From NCBI RefSeq assembly GCF_900104805.1, contig NZ_LT629751.1, forward strand, positions 4,390,001 to 4,454,000: 64,000 nt of DNA. Reading direction: 5' to 3'. The notes below the pieces were generated by a model, which did not search any database, had not been told where the DNA came from, and was given only the letters and a program-made list of their open reading frames with translations. Position 1 is the first letter of the stretch. Every line of letters begins with the position of its first letter. Position numbers and translations under genes: made by a program. Below, piece after piece: positions 38,290-46,344 of this stretch. The DNA is from Pseudomonas oryzae (GTDB taxonomy: Bacteria; Pseudomonadota; Gammaproteobacteria; Pseudomonadales; Pseudomonadaceae).

Positions 38290-38703
38290 TCACTGCCCGT
38301 GGCGGCATCCGTCGGCGCCGCACTCCAGTTTTTGCAGGATCGGGCAGTCCGGGCGCTGGTCGCCCTGACAGTGTTCGACCAGCTCGCTCAGCGTGTCGCG
38401 CAGGCTGACCAGCTCGGTGATCTTGCGCTCCAGCGTGGCGATATGACCCAGCGCCAGGGCCTTCACATCGGCGCTGGCGCGCTGACGGTCCTGCCACAGC
38501 TGCAGCAGCTTGCCGACCTCCTCCAGGGAAAAGCCCAGGTCGCGGGCACGCTTGATGAAGGTCAGCCGGTGGAGGTCCTGCTCGCCGTAGTGGCGATAAC
38601 CGTTGTCGCCACGCCCGGCCGGCCTCAGCAGGCCAATGCTTTCGTAGTGGCGGATCATCTTGGCGCTGAGGCCGGATTGGCGAGCGGCCTGGCCGATGTT
38701 CAT
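38290..38703 (-). CDS. cueR: Cu(I)-responsive MerR-family regulator CueR
   Basis: Copper-sensing transcription activator of 137 residues. The N-terminal MerR HTH begins MNIGQAARQSGLSAKMIRHYE, followed by GYRHY and a dimerisation helix. Cu(I)-binding Cys112 and Cys120 in HCQGDQRPDCPIL have the CueR spacing; a further Cys128 and a His lie in the tail. GGAGGAAG precedes the ATG. A CueR-type operator lies 65 bases upstream. The usual target genes (copA, copZ) are not adjacent. Confidence 0.92.
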   Translation of the reverse strand: MNIGQAARQSGLSAKMIRHYESIGLLRPAGRGDNGYRHYGEQDLHRLTFIKRARDLGFSLEEVGKLLQLWQDRQRASADVKALALGHIATLERKITELVSLRDTLSELVEHCQGDQRPDCPILQKLECGADGCRHGQ

Positions 38704-38767
38704 GGGACTTCCTCCGATTGACGGCGGGCAGCCAGGGTTTGGCCATCCTCTGCTGATGTAATGATCA

Positions 38768-38788
38768 ACCTTGCCATGTTGGGAAGGT
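38768..38788 (-). promoter_or_regulatory. CueR-type operator upstream of cueR
   Basis: ACCTTGCC-N5-GGGAAGGT, a 21-base near-palindrome matching the CueR box (ACCTTCC...GGAAGGT). It is placed upstream of cueR and so probably gives autoregulation; on the opposite side there is no gene for about 330 bases. Confidence 0.7.
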
Positions 38789-39123
38789 AAAGGGGAGTAG
38801 GTTGTGGCGAATGCACCGCTGGTGCATGGCAAACGCCGTGGCTCACGGAAATGTAGGGTGCGCCATGCGCACCAACGAGCGCCTGGCGTTGTGTGAGTTC
38901 TCGTGAGGGCAAGCGTGGCGCGCCGCACCCTACGTTTCAGCGACCGCCTGTCGCCGTGGTCTGGCTGCGGAGGCACGATCTGGACGCCGCTGGTCGGGGC
39001 TGCAAAAAAGTACCTGAGATTCGCAAAACTCTCCTAACCACCAGATGTTTCACCGGCTAGTTTGAGTGTTACGGCAGGCTTACGGCCGTGAACAACCAAG
39101 AAACACTTCACGAGGTGGTGAAA
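38789..39123. other. Gap between cueR promoter and the Tad locus
   Basis: No gene is supported in these 335 bases. They contain a TAGGGT-ended repeat (38852-38934) and, in the AT-richer right third, presumably the flp promoter, for which I found no convincing -35/-10 pair. Confidence 0.5.
38852..38934. repeat. Intergenic inverted-repeat element with TAGGGT ends (copy C)
   Basis: An 83-base element bounded by TGTAGGGTGCG and CGCACCCTACG (10 of 11 paired). A perfect inner hairpin GGTGCGC-CAT-GCGCACC lies at its left end. It shares the TAGGGT/ACCCTA ends with copies A (30400) and B (61209) but has a different interior. Confidence 0.6.
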
Positions 39124-39315
39124 ATGGAACTTCAAAAAATCAAACAAGCAGTAATCAAGTTCGTCAAGGATGAAGAGGGCCTGACGATTGTTGAGTATGC
39201 GGTTGCCGGTGGCCTGATTACCGTTGCCGTCGTCGCGGCGTTTATCATCCTGGGCGGCAACGTGAACGCCAGGATTACCAGTCTGGGTTGCGCTGTAATG
39301 GGTCAGACCTGCTGA
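39124..39315 (+). CDS. flp: Flp-type major pilin
   Basis: Prepilin of 63 residues for the Tad/Flp pilus. After a basic 19-residue leader the cleavage site is EEG followed by LTIVEYAVAGG, with Glu at +5 and Tyr at +6, the Flp signature. A single hydrophobic helix follows, and the C-terminal region has two cysteines. The ATG at 39124 has GAGGTGGTG upstream; a GTG at 39088 would lengthen the leader. Base composition here is lower in GC than the flanking core genes. It heads the Tad cluster. Confidence 0.9.
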   Translation: MELQKIKQAVIKFVKDEEGLTIVEYAVAGGLITVAVVAAFIILGGNVNARITSLGCAVMGQTC

Positions 39316-39368
39316 TCGAAGAAATATATGTCTATTGAGGCTGCCAATTATTTGATCGGGGGCTTTCG

Positions 39369-39863
39369 ATGCTGCTTGCATTGATGTCGGTGCTCCTTTT
39401 GGGGGCGGTGATTCACGATCTGGTGAGTCACCGACTCCCCAATTATTTCCTTCTTCTGGGCCTGGTTGTTGGTGTCGTCTGGCAGGTGTCGACGAGTGGG
39501 TTGGTTGGGCTGGCCTCGGCGGCGGGTGGGCTATTGACCGGCTTCGCTCTGTTCGTGCCGATCTATGCGCTAGGTGGTATGGCTGCCGGAGATGTGAAAT
39601 TGATGGCCGTGGTGGGCAGTTTTCTGGGAGCCGTGGGAGCATTGTGGGCAGGCGCCTACAGTTTGATGGCAGGGGCGGTTCTGGGAATTGTTTATCTGTT
39701 CTGCAGAGGGCATTTGGGCCGATTTGCGGTACGTTATTGGGCTATGGCTGTTACGCGCAGTCGCATACAGGCAGACGATAGCGATGCGGCTAGACACAGA
39801 TTTCCTTATGCTGTCGCAATTGCTGCAGGTACCTTGCTGAGTATGTATTGGACGCCGATCTGA
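39369..39863 (+). CDS. tadV: Prepilin peptidase of the Tad system (TadV/CpaA type)
   Basis: Membrane aspartyl protease of 164 residues that removes the Flp leader. There are about five to six hydrophobic segments. The catalytic aspartates are Asp17 in HDLVSHRLPN and Asp75 in GMAAGDVKLMA (the GxGD motif appears as AAGD). It lacks the methyltransferase domain of PilD, as usual for TadV/FppA. It lies 53 bases downstream of flp, with lower GC than later tad genes. Confidence 0.9.
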   Translation: MLLALMSVLLLGAVIHDLVSHRLPNYFLLLGLVVGVVWQVSTSGLVGLASAAGGLLTGFALFVPIYALGGMAAGDVKLMAVVGSFLGAVGALWAGAYSLMAGAVLGIVYLFCRGHLGRFAVRYWAMAVTRSRIQADDSDAARHRFPYAVAIAAGTLLSMYWTPI

Positions 39864-39900
39864 CAATGTAAGTCCTCTGAACAAATCCAGGGAGAAGGCT

Positions 39901-41253
39901 ATGAATATGCCGGGGTTTGCCAAGGTCGAAGATGCCGGGGTAGACAACTCCGGTGGTGGTAACGGATTCAATGTCGCGCAACCGCGATCGCTGGCGGAAA
40001 CCGGACTTTCCGATACTCTGTTGATCGATCTGCTCTGCAAGCACCTGTATGACGCCGGTAGTCTGGATACCTCCCGACTGATTGAGCGCATGGCCTTGGC
40101 AGGTCCTGTGCTGGATGAGTTGCTAGCCTTTTTGCGCAAGGATGGTCGGATCGAGGTGCTGGGCCAAGCGACCAATGGTGGCGGCCTGCGATATGGGCTG
40201 ACCGAGCGGGGCCGCGGCAGTGCCCGCGATGCCTTGGCTCGCAGTGGGTATATCGGCCCTGCGCCTTATCCCGTAGAACGCTATCGTGAGCTATTGCGCG
40301 CCCAGACTATCCACCACGGTGGTGTTACCGGCAAGGAGATGCATGGTGCTTTCGCCGGGGTGGTGCTGCACAACGGCATGCTCGATCAGCTGGGTGCCGC
40401 GCTGAATTCCGGGCGGGCGATCATGATTTACGGCCCCGCCGGTACCGGCAAGACCTTCATCAGCAGCAAACTGATTCGCCTGTTCGGCGAATTGATCTGG
40501 GTACCCCACGCCATCGCCATCGGCGAGGCGATCATCGAGGTGTTCGATCCCCAGGTGCACAAGCGAGCCGATGAGGACGTACCGAAGCCAAGTCTGCGTC
40601 TCGACCAGGGCCACGACCGCCGCCTGCTGCGCTGCAAGCGCCCGGTGGTGATCACAGGTGGTGAGCTGACCATGGATCAGCTGGATATCCGTTACGACCC
40701 CTATACCCGCCAGTACCAGGCGCCGCTGCAGCTCAAGGCCAGTAACGGCATGTTCATCATCGACGACATGGGCCGCCAGCGCATGGCGCCGGCCGAACTG
40801 CTCAACCGCTGGATCGTGCCGATGGAGGAGAAAAAAGACTTCCTCAACCTCGGCGGTGGCCGCCACTGTGAACTACCGTTTGACCTGATCCTGGTGTTTT
40901 CCACCAACCTCAATCCGCTGCAGCTGGCGGACGAGGCCTTCCTTCGCCGTATCGGCTACAAGCTGCACTTCGACTATCTGAATCGAGACGAATACGAGCG
41001 GATCTGGCGGCAGGAGGTGGAAAAGCTGGAAATTCCCTTCGATCCGCTGTTGCTCCGTTACGTGATCGAAGGCCTGCATCAACCGGAAAAGGTGCCGCTG
41101 GCACCCTGCCACCCCCGCGATCTGCTGGGCATGGCGCGGGACCGGCAGCGTTATCAGGGGCGCTCCGGGCAATTGACGCCTCAGGAGCTGGAGTGGGCCT
41201 GGCGCAACTACTTCGTAAGGCTGCCGGGTGCTGAGCAAGGAGAGAAGTCATGA
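39901..41253 (+). CDS. AAA+ ATPase with winged-helix-like N-terminus, embedded in the Tad locus
   Basis: A 450-residue protein. Residues 35-105 look like a winged-helix domain (LIDLLCKHLYDAGSLD through LRYGLTERGR). A linker leads to an AAA+ module with Walker A GPAGTGKT (178-185), Walker B GMFIIDDMG (283-291), the sensor STNLNPL (about 335-341) and an arginine-finger-like FLRRIGYKLHF. A helical lid domain follows near the C-terminus. Its stop overlaps cpaB by 4 bases, so it belongs to the operon. It is neither the TadA secretion ATPase nor TadZ, both present downstream. The role may be in remodelling or assembly of the secretion complex, or in regulation; I do not know a characterised homologue. 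Confidence 0.82.
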   Translation: MNMPGFAKVEDAGVDNSGGGNGFNVAQPRSLAETGLSDTLLIDLLCKHLYDAGSLDTSRLIERMALAGPVLDELLAFLRKDGRIEVLGQATNGGGLRYGLTERGRGSARDALARSGYIGPAPYPVERYRELLRAQTIHHGGVTGKEMHGAFAGVVLHNGMLDQLGAALNSGRAIMIYGPAGTGKTFISSKLIRLFGELIWVPHAIAIGEAIIEVFDPQVHKRADEDVPKPSLRLDQGHDRRLLRCKRPVVITGGELTMDQLDIRYDPYTRQYQAPLQLKASNGMFIIDDMGRQRMAPAELLNRWIVPMEEKKDFLNLGGGRHCELPFDLILVFSTNLNPLQLADEAFLRRIGYKLHFDYLNRDEYERIWRQEVEKLEIPFDPLLLRYVIEGLHQPEKVPLAPCHPRDLLGMARDRQRYQGRSGQLTPQELEWAWRNYFVRLPGAEQGEKS

Positions 41254-42053
41254 ATTCCCGCACATTGATGTTGATCGCGCTGTCGGTGGTTCTGGGGCTG
41301 GGAGCGGCCTGGATGGCTAACAACTGGTTGTCTGCGCGATTGAACACGACCGCCGATTCCAATATGGAAAACGTCGTGGTGGCCGCGGTGGAGATTCCCT
41401 TCGGCCAGATGGTCGAGCCCCAGCACGTCAAGGTTGTCAGCATGCCCAAGGGTACAGCTCCGGGCGATGCCTTCGACTCGGTGGAGAAGGTTTCGGGGCG
41501 GATCGCTACCTTCACCTTGCTGCAGGGCGACATCCTGCGCAGCGCTCGACTGGCCGAGCATCTGGGCGGTAGCACGCTGGCCTCGCTGATCGAGCCGAAC
41601 AAGCGGGCGATCTCGGTGCGGGTGGATGACGTGGTGGGCGTCGCGGGTTTCCTGCTGCCGGGCAACCGCGTAGATGTTTTGGTGGCCAAGAAGGTTTCGG
41701 GCTCGAGCAACGTGGCCGAGTCGGAAACCATCCTCTACGACCTGAGGGTACTGGCAGTCGATCAGACTGCCAGTACCGATAAGACCCAACCGGTAGTGGT
41801 ACGTGCCGTCACTTTGGAAATGACGTCGGAAGAGGCGGAAGTTCTGGTCAAGGCGCAGACAGAGGGGAAGCTGCAACTGGCTTTGCGTAATCCGCTGGAT
41901 GACCAGAAGAAGGTCGATGAACCCAAACCCGCTCCGGTTGTTGCCGTGGTGCCGCCGCCGAAGCCGGTGGTGCGCCGCACCGGCGGAACTCCGGGGGGGC
42001 AGGTGACCATCATTCGCGGAACTGAAGTGGAGAATGTGAGCGTTCAGCGGTAA
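41250..42053 (+). CDS. cpaB: Pilus assembly protein CpaB/RcpC
   Basis: A 267-residue protein anchored by one N-terminal helix (LMLIALSVVLGLGAAWMANNWL). A SAF domain (VVVAAVEIPFGQMVEPQHVKVV) and the RcpC/CpaB domain (ISVRVDDVVGVAGFLLPGNRVDVLV) follow. The C-terminus is a Pro/Val-rich tail. It acts in the periplasm with the secretin. The start overlaps the AAA+ gene by 4 bases. Confidence 0.92.
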   Translation: MNSRTLMLIALSVVLGLGAAWMANNWLSARLNTTADSNMENVVVAAVEIPFGQMVEPQHVKVVSMPKGTAPGDAFDSVEKVSGRIATFTLLQGDILRSARLAEHLGGSTLASLIEPNKRAISVRVDDVVGVAGFLLPGNRVDVLVAKKVSGSSNVAESETILYDLRVLAVDQTASTDKTQPVVVRAVTLEMTSEEAEVLVKAQTEGKLQLALRNPLDDQKKVDEPKPAPVVAVVPPPKPVVRRTGGTPGGQVTIIRGTEVENVSVQR

Positions 42054-42083
42054 GCGAGGCAAGTGAGTGGCTGGAATCAGGGG

Positions 42084-42102
42084 CGCCGCACGGCATGCGG
42101 CG
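42084..42102 (+). other. Hairpin between cpaB and the secretin gene
   Basis: CGCCGCA pairs exactly with TGCGGCG across a 5-base loop in the 94-base gap. No T-run follows. It may protect or attenuate the message within the Tad operon. Confidence 0.4.
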
Positions 42103-42147
42103 TTCGCCTCCCAAGCAGGCAAGCGTTGATAAAGATAAGGAGCAGAC

Positions 42148-43659
42148 ATGGACACCATCCGCAGACTCGGCTCATACACGCTAAGCACAGTGGGCGCCTT
42201 GCTGTTGCTGGCATTCGCTGTACAGGCTGCCGAGCCCACCGCTGTCACCACTGGGGTGCCGATGGGCGGCATCACTAATGTCGAAGTACCCATCTACAAA
42301 TCGCGTGTACTGGCCACTCGTAGTGCGGTGCGCAAGGTATCCATCGGCAACCCTGAAATTGCCGATGTGCTGGTCACCAACCCGCGGGAGCTGTATTTGC
42401 TGGGGCGTTCGCTGGGTAGCACCAACGTGTTGCTGTGGGACGGCAGCGGCAAGCTGATCGACAGCCTCGACCTGGAAGTGGTTCACGATCTCACCGCGCT
42501 AAAGTCCAAGCTGCATGAGCTGATGCCGAACGAGAAGATCTCGGTGTTCAGCGCACAGGGTGCGTTGGTCCTGCGTGGCCAGGTGTCCAGTGCTGCGGCC
42601 ATGGATACAGCGGTCAAGGTGGCCAAGACCTATACGGCCCAGAGCCAGAGCATTGCCCAGGGTAAGGCTGAGGAGGCATCGGCAGCACCTACCAAGACAC
42701 TGGACGTGATCAACCTGCTCACCGTCGGCGGCAGCCAGCAGGTGATGCTCGAGGTCAAGGTGGCGGAGATGCAGCGCAGCCTGTTCAAGTCGCTGAATGT
42801 GCGCTTCAACGCTCTGGACTTCGGCTCTTCCAGTCGTTGGTCGACGGGGGGGTTCAATAACGGTCAAGGACTCGGTTTCGACGAGGATGGTTTGCTTAAC
42901 CCGACGACCATGTTCGGCGATGGCAAGGGCATTCTCGGCCAGTTCCTGTCCGACGAATTCCTCTTCAACATGGTTCTGGAAGCTTCCAAGGACAATGGTT
43001 CGGCCAAGGTCCTCGCCGAGCCGACCCTGACTACCCTGACCGGACAGCAGGCCGAGTTCATCTCCGGCGGCGAGTTCCCGGTGCCGGTGACCGAGGATGA
43101 CGGCATCACCATCGAATACAAGGAGTTCGGTGTCGGGGTGAAATTTCTGCCGGTGGTGCTCGATTCAGGGCGAATCAATCTCAACCTGAATGTATCGGTC
43201 AGCGAGCTCTCCAACACCAACGCGCTGGCGTTGGATACTGGCATCGACAGCGTCCTGGGTGAGGGAGTGGCCCAGATAATCCCGTCACTGACCAAGCGCA
43301 GCGCACAGTCGACGGTCGAGCTTGGTAACGGTCAGACCATCGCCATCGCTGGCCTGATCAATGAAAACACCAAAGACCTCGTCAGCCGTTTCCCTGGGCT
43401 GGGTGATCTCCCGGTTCTGGGCCATCTGTTCCGCAGCCAGCAGTTCCAAAGTGGTGAAACCGAGCTCGTAATCCTGGTCACCCCGCATCTGGCCAAGCCG
43501 ATCGATGCCCGAGCTGTGCGCCTGCCCACCGAGCGCTTCGTCGAGCCTAGCGATCTGGACTTCTATCTGCTCGGAAAGACTAAAGGGAATGCTCCGGGAC
43601 GCAACGTGCCGGTGAGCCTGGGCGTAAGCGAAGGCAATTTCGGCCACGATCTGGACTGA
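42148..43659 (+). CDS. rcpA: Tad-type secretin RcpA/CpaC
   Basis: Outer-membrane channel of the Flp pilus, 503 residues. The signal peptide ends near AFAVQA. An N-terminal BON/pilus-formation domain (KSRVLATRSAVRKVSIGNPEIADVLV, SLGSTNVLLWD) follows. The C-terminal secretin domain has GGSQQVMLEVKVAEMQRS, LAEPTLTTLTGQQAEFISGGEFPVPV and the final GLGDLPVLGHLFRSQ...TELVILVTPHL signature. AAGGAG precedes the ATG. Confidence 0.93.
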   Translation: MDTIRRLGSYTLSTVGALLLLAFAVQAAEPTAVTTGVPMGGITNVEVPIYKSRVLATRSAVRKVSIGNPEIADVLVTNPRELYLLGRSLGSTNVLLWDGSGKLIDSLDLEVVHDLTALKSKLHELMPNEKISVFSAQGALVLRGQVSSAAAMDTAVKVAKTYTAQSQSIAQGKAEEASAAPTKTLDVINLLTVGGSQQVMLEVKVAEMQRSLFKSLNVRFNALDFGSSSRWSTGGFNNGQGLGFDEDGLLNPTTMFGDGKGILGQFLSDEFLFNMVLEASKDNGSAKVLAEPTLTTLTGQQAEFISGGEFPVPVTEDDGITIEYKEFGVGVKFLPVVLDSGRINLNLNVSVSELSNTNALALDTGIDSVLGEGVAQIIPSLTKRSAQSTVELGNGQTIAIAGLINENTKDLVSRFPGLGDLPVLGHLFRSQQFQSGETELVILVTPHLAKPIDARAVRLPTERFVEPSDLDFYLLGKTKGNAPGRNVPVSLGVSEGNFGHDLD

Positions 43660-43673
43660 CAGGAGCTCAGACC

Positions 43674-43943
43674 ATGAAAGCACTTATTCCGCTGATGATA
43701 CTGACTACCTTGGCCGGCTGCATGACGTATGAAGAGGGCCGGGTTGGGGGGCTTGGGGGGACTGTGTATTCCACGATGTACCAGCAGATAGCCGAGAAGG
43801 AAGTTGCGGCCAACCCGGGTACTGAAGTTTCTCCGACCGGGAGCGACGGTCCCCTCACCGAGCAGGTAATGGACGGATATCGCGGTGTCACTGGCGATGC
43901 GGCTGAGGTCGCCCAACCGATCGAAATCCGCATGAGCAATTGA
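43674..43943 (+). CDS. Small lipoprotein in the Tad operon
   Basis: An 89-residue lipoprotein: signal with lipobox LAGC (Cys16), then a glycine-rich stretch and a hydrophilic remainder with no cysteines. It starts 14 bases after the secretin stop, with AGGAG upstream. Its position beside the secretin suggests a pilotin or accessory outer-membrane factor; the sequence is not one I recognise. Other Tad loci carry unrelated small lipoproteins in similar positions. Confidence 0.78.
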   Translation: MKALIPLMILTTLAGCMTYEEGRVGGLGGTVYSTMYQQIAEKEVAANPGTEVSPTGSDGPLTEQVMDGYRGVTGDAAEVAQPIEIRMSN

Positions 43944-43974
43944 TCTTGAGATAGCGATTTGCGAGGCAATCCAT

Positions 43975-45324
43975 ATGAATCCCCTTCAGAAACGAAACCT
44001 GCAGCAACAGTGGCCGCACGGACAACGGGGGGGAGTAATGGTGCTCTTGGTCATCGCCCTGCTGGCGATTCTGCTGATGGGGGCGCTCGCGCTGGATGGT
44101 GGTCACATGCTGCTGAACAAGACCCGCCTCCAGAATGCCGTGGATGCGGCGGCATTGAGCGGCGCGAAGACGCTGCAGACCGCTTTCGGAAGCGGCAACG
44201 CCTCCACTCTGACTAGGGATGCTGCGCTGGATACCCTGGCGCGAAATGCCGCCGCAGAAGGCAACGGTGAACTGGGCACTGCCATTGGCACGACTGCGGC
44301 GGCAGTTGCTGGGTCCGCCGTGGTCACCCTGTCCAGCAGCGTCTACGGCCCCTTTTCCTTTCCGGGGCCGGCAGATGCCAAGTATGTGCGGGTATCTGTG
44401 CCCAATTATCCGTTGACGGGGTTCCTGTGGGGGGTCGCTCAGGTCTTCGGCGGCGTAGGGGCGAAGGCGGTCGCCGCGATAGCCACTGCGGGGCCGAGCC
44501 CATCCGCCAGCCCTTGCAAGATCGAGCCCATAATGGTCTGTGGCGACCCCAACGACGACCCTGCCGAGAACGGCGGAGCCTCCTATTGGGGATATGAGTA
44601 CGGTGAACTGGAAGTGCTGAAGAGCGCTGCCGGGAATGATCCGGCCATCGGTCCGGGTAACTTCCAGCTCCTGCGCCTCGACGGGGCTTCCGGTGCCAAC
44701 GATTTGCGTACGGCTCTGGCTGGCGGCATCGAGAAGTGCAATGTGGTGGGAGACGAAGTTGGGACCGAGCCCGGTAACACGGTCGGCCCCGTGGCTCAAG
44801 GGTTGAATACTCGTTTCGGCGTCTACAACGGGCCGGGCATGAACCCCGCCGATTACCCTCCCGATTGGGTGCCTACCTTCAGCACTCCGAAGATGACTTA
44901 CAGCGACAGTACCGGTCAGGTGCTTTATCAGGGTCAGGTGGTGACTTCCACCGGCGGGGATCTAACCGCCGGTGCATCCTCGCTCTATGACATCAACGAC
45001 TGGAAAAGAGACAGTGCGGCCTGCGCGGTATCTGGCTCCTGCACGGGAGCCTACGAGCGACGAATGCTCAATATCGTGATCGGCAATTGCGATGGCACAT
45101 CTGGCGGGCAGGTCAATGTTCCCGTGCTGGATTTCGGTTGTTTCTTCATGCTGCAGACTGTTGCCCAGCAGGGAGTCGAGGCCCAGGTGTTTGGCCAGTT
45201 CGTCAAGGAATGCGAAGGCGATGGCGTAGCGGGGCCGGTTCCGTCCGATGATGTCGGGCCGGTGATCATTCAGTTGTACAAGACCTATATCGACAATAAC
45301 CGGACGCCGAGTACCGACTCCTGA
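43975..45324 (+). CDS. tadG: TadG-like pilus protein
   Basis: A 449-residue protein with the Tad/TadG N-terminal motif. A basic leader ends RGG, followed by VMVLLVIALLAILLMGALALDGGHMLLNKTRLQNAVDAAALSGA, the region typical of TadG-like proteins. The large hydrophilic remainder has several cysteines. I found no clear von Willebrand MIDAS pattern (DxSxS), unlike some TadG proteins. It lies between the lipoprotein and tadE and is presumably exposed in the periplasm from a single inner-membrane anchor. Confidence 0.82.
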   Translation: MNPLQKRNLQQQWPHGQRGGVMVLLVIALLAILLMGALALDGGHMLLNKTRLQNAVDAAALSGAKTLQTAFGSGNASTLTRDAALDTLARNAAAEGNGELGTAIGTTAAAVAGSAVVTLSSSVYGPFSFPGPADAKYVRVSVPNYPLTGFLWGVAQVFGGVGAKAVAAIATAGPSPSASPCKIEPIMVCGDPNDDPAENGGASYWGYEYGELEVLKSAAGNDPAIGPGNFQLLRLDGASGANDLRTALAGGIEKCNVVGDEVGTEPGNTVGPVAQGLNTRFGVYNGPGMNPADYPPDWVPTFSTPKMTYSDSTGQVLYQGQVVTSTGGDLTAGASSLYDINDWKRDSAACAVSGSCTGAYERRMLNIVIGNCDGTSGGQVNVPVLDFGCFFMLQTVAQQGVEAQVFGQFVKECEGDGVAGPVPSDDVGPVIIQLYKTYIDNNRTPSTDS

Positions 45325-45376
45325 GGCATTGTCGAACACGAGCCCGCCGACTCCGACTCGGCGAGGGGAGGTGATT

Positions 45377-45841
45377 ATGCACGGTAGCTCACTGCCGCCA
45401 GGGAGGCGCCAGAAGGGCGTGGCAATGGTCGAGTTCACCATCGTCCTGCCGCTCTTGCTGTTCCTGTTGCTGGCTATCGGCGAGTTCGGACGCATGCTTT
45501 ACCACTACAACAACCTGCTGCAGGCCAACCGAGATGCGGTCCGTTACGTGGCCGGGAAGGCCTGGAACGGCAACCTCGGTCGTGTCGAGATCGATCCGGT
45601 GCTGGAGGCGCGGACCAAGAACCTGGCGGTATACGGTACTCCCGTTCCGCAGAGCCGGACCGTGGTGCCTGGGTTGACTACTGCCGACGTGCAGGTCAGC
45701 ACGGTCGGGACGGAGCATGTCCAGGTGCGCGTCGCCTATGCGTTCCGGCCGGTAGTAGGCAGTGCCTTGCCCGCGTTGTTGGGCAATGCCATTCCGATCA
45801 ACCTGACCTTGGTGGCCACCACCGTGATGAGGGGGTTGTGA
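45377..45841 (+). CDS. tadE: TadE-type minor pseudopilin
   Basis: A 154-residue pseudopilin with a short leader ending RRQKG, then VAMVEFTIVLPLLLFLLLAIGEFGR, with Glu at +5 of the mature protein as required for pilin-like assembly. GGGAGGTG lies just before the ATG, which fixes the start; a TTG further upstream is less likely. The stop overlaps the tadF start (TGATG). Confidence 0.9.
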   Translation: MHGSSLPPGRRQKGVAMVEFTIVLPLLLFLLLAIGEFGRMLYHYNNLLQANRDAVRYVAGKAWNGNLGRVEIDPVLEARTKNLAVYGTPVPQSRTVVPGLTTADVQVSTVGTEHVQVRVAYAFRPVVGSALPALLGNAIPINLTLVATTVMRGL

Positions 45842-46344
45842 TGAGCGCGAAACGCATGCGTGGGGTCTACGTGGTGGAGTTCGCCATCATCGGTCTGCTG
45901 CTTTTCGTCTTGTTGTTCGGCGTATTGGACATGGGACGGCTGTACTTCACCGTCAACGGTCTGGACGAGGTGGTGCGTCGTGGTGCGCGGCTGGCAGCCG
46001 TCTGTGATATCCGCGACCCGCGCATCCTGCGCCGGGCCATGTTCAACGACATCAACAACTCGGGCGCCAGCTCGTTGATCGGCTACCTGGAAAGTGCCCA
46101 TCTCAATCTCGTCTATCTGGACGAGAACGGCACCGTGGTGGCCAACCCCAACGATCTGGTCAGCGCCACCGGCTTCCGTGCCATCCGCTATGTGCAGCTG
46201 CGTGTGGACAACTTTCCATTCCAGTCGATGATTCCCGGATTCAACAGGGTTTTCACCCTGCCGGCATTCAGGGCGACCATTCCTCGCGAAAGCCTCGGCA
46301 GACACGCCGAGGAGGGCGTAGTACCGGAGATCACGCCATGCTGA
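45841..46344 (+). CDS. tadF: TadF-type minor pseudopilin
   Basis: A 167-residue pseudopilin with an 8-residue basic leader ending RMRG, then VYVVEFAIIGLLLFVLLFGVLDMGRLYF (Glu at +5). It belongs to the TadE/TadF domain family and pairs with the preceding gene. Start and stop both overlap neighbours (ATG on the tadE stop; 7 bases with tadZ), indicating coupled translation. Confidence 0.9.
   Translation: MSAKRMRGVYVVEFAIIGLLLFVLLFGVLDMGRLYFTVNGLDEVVRRGARLAAVCDIRDPRILRRAMFNDINNSGASSLIGYLESAHLNLVYLDENGTVVANPNDLVSATGFRAIRYVQLRVDNFPFQSMIPGFNRVFTLPAFRATIPRESLGRHAEEGVVPEITPC

Noticed and set aside
38704-38976. Long N-terminal extension of cueR
   Set aside because: The upstream frame covers the CueR operator and part of a repeat; the ATG at 38703 has a strong ribosome-binding site and a canonical MerR N-terminus.
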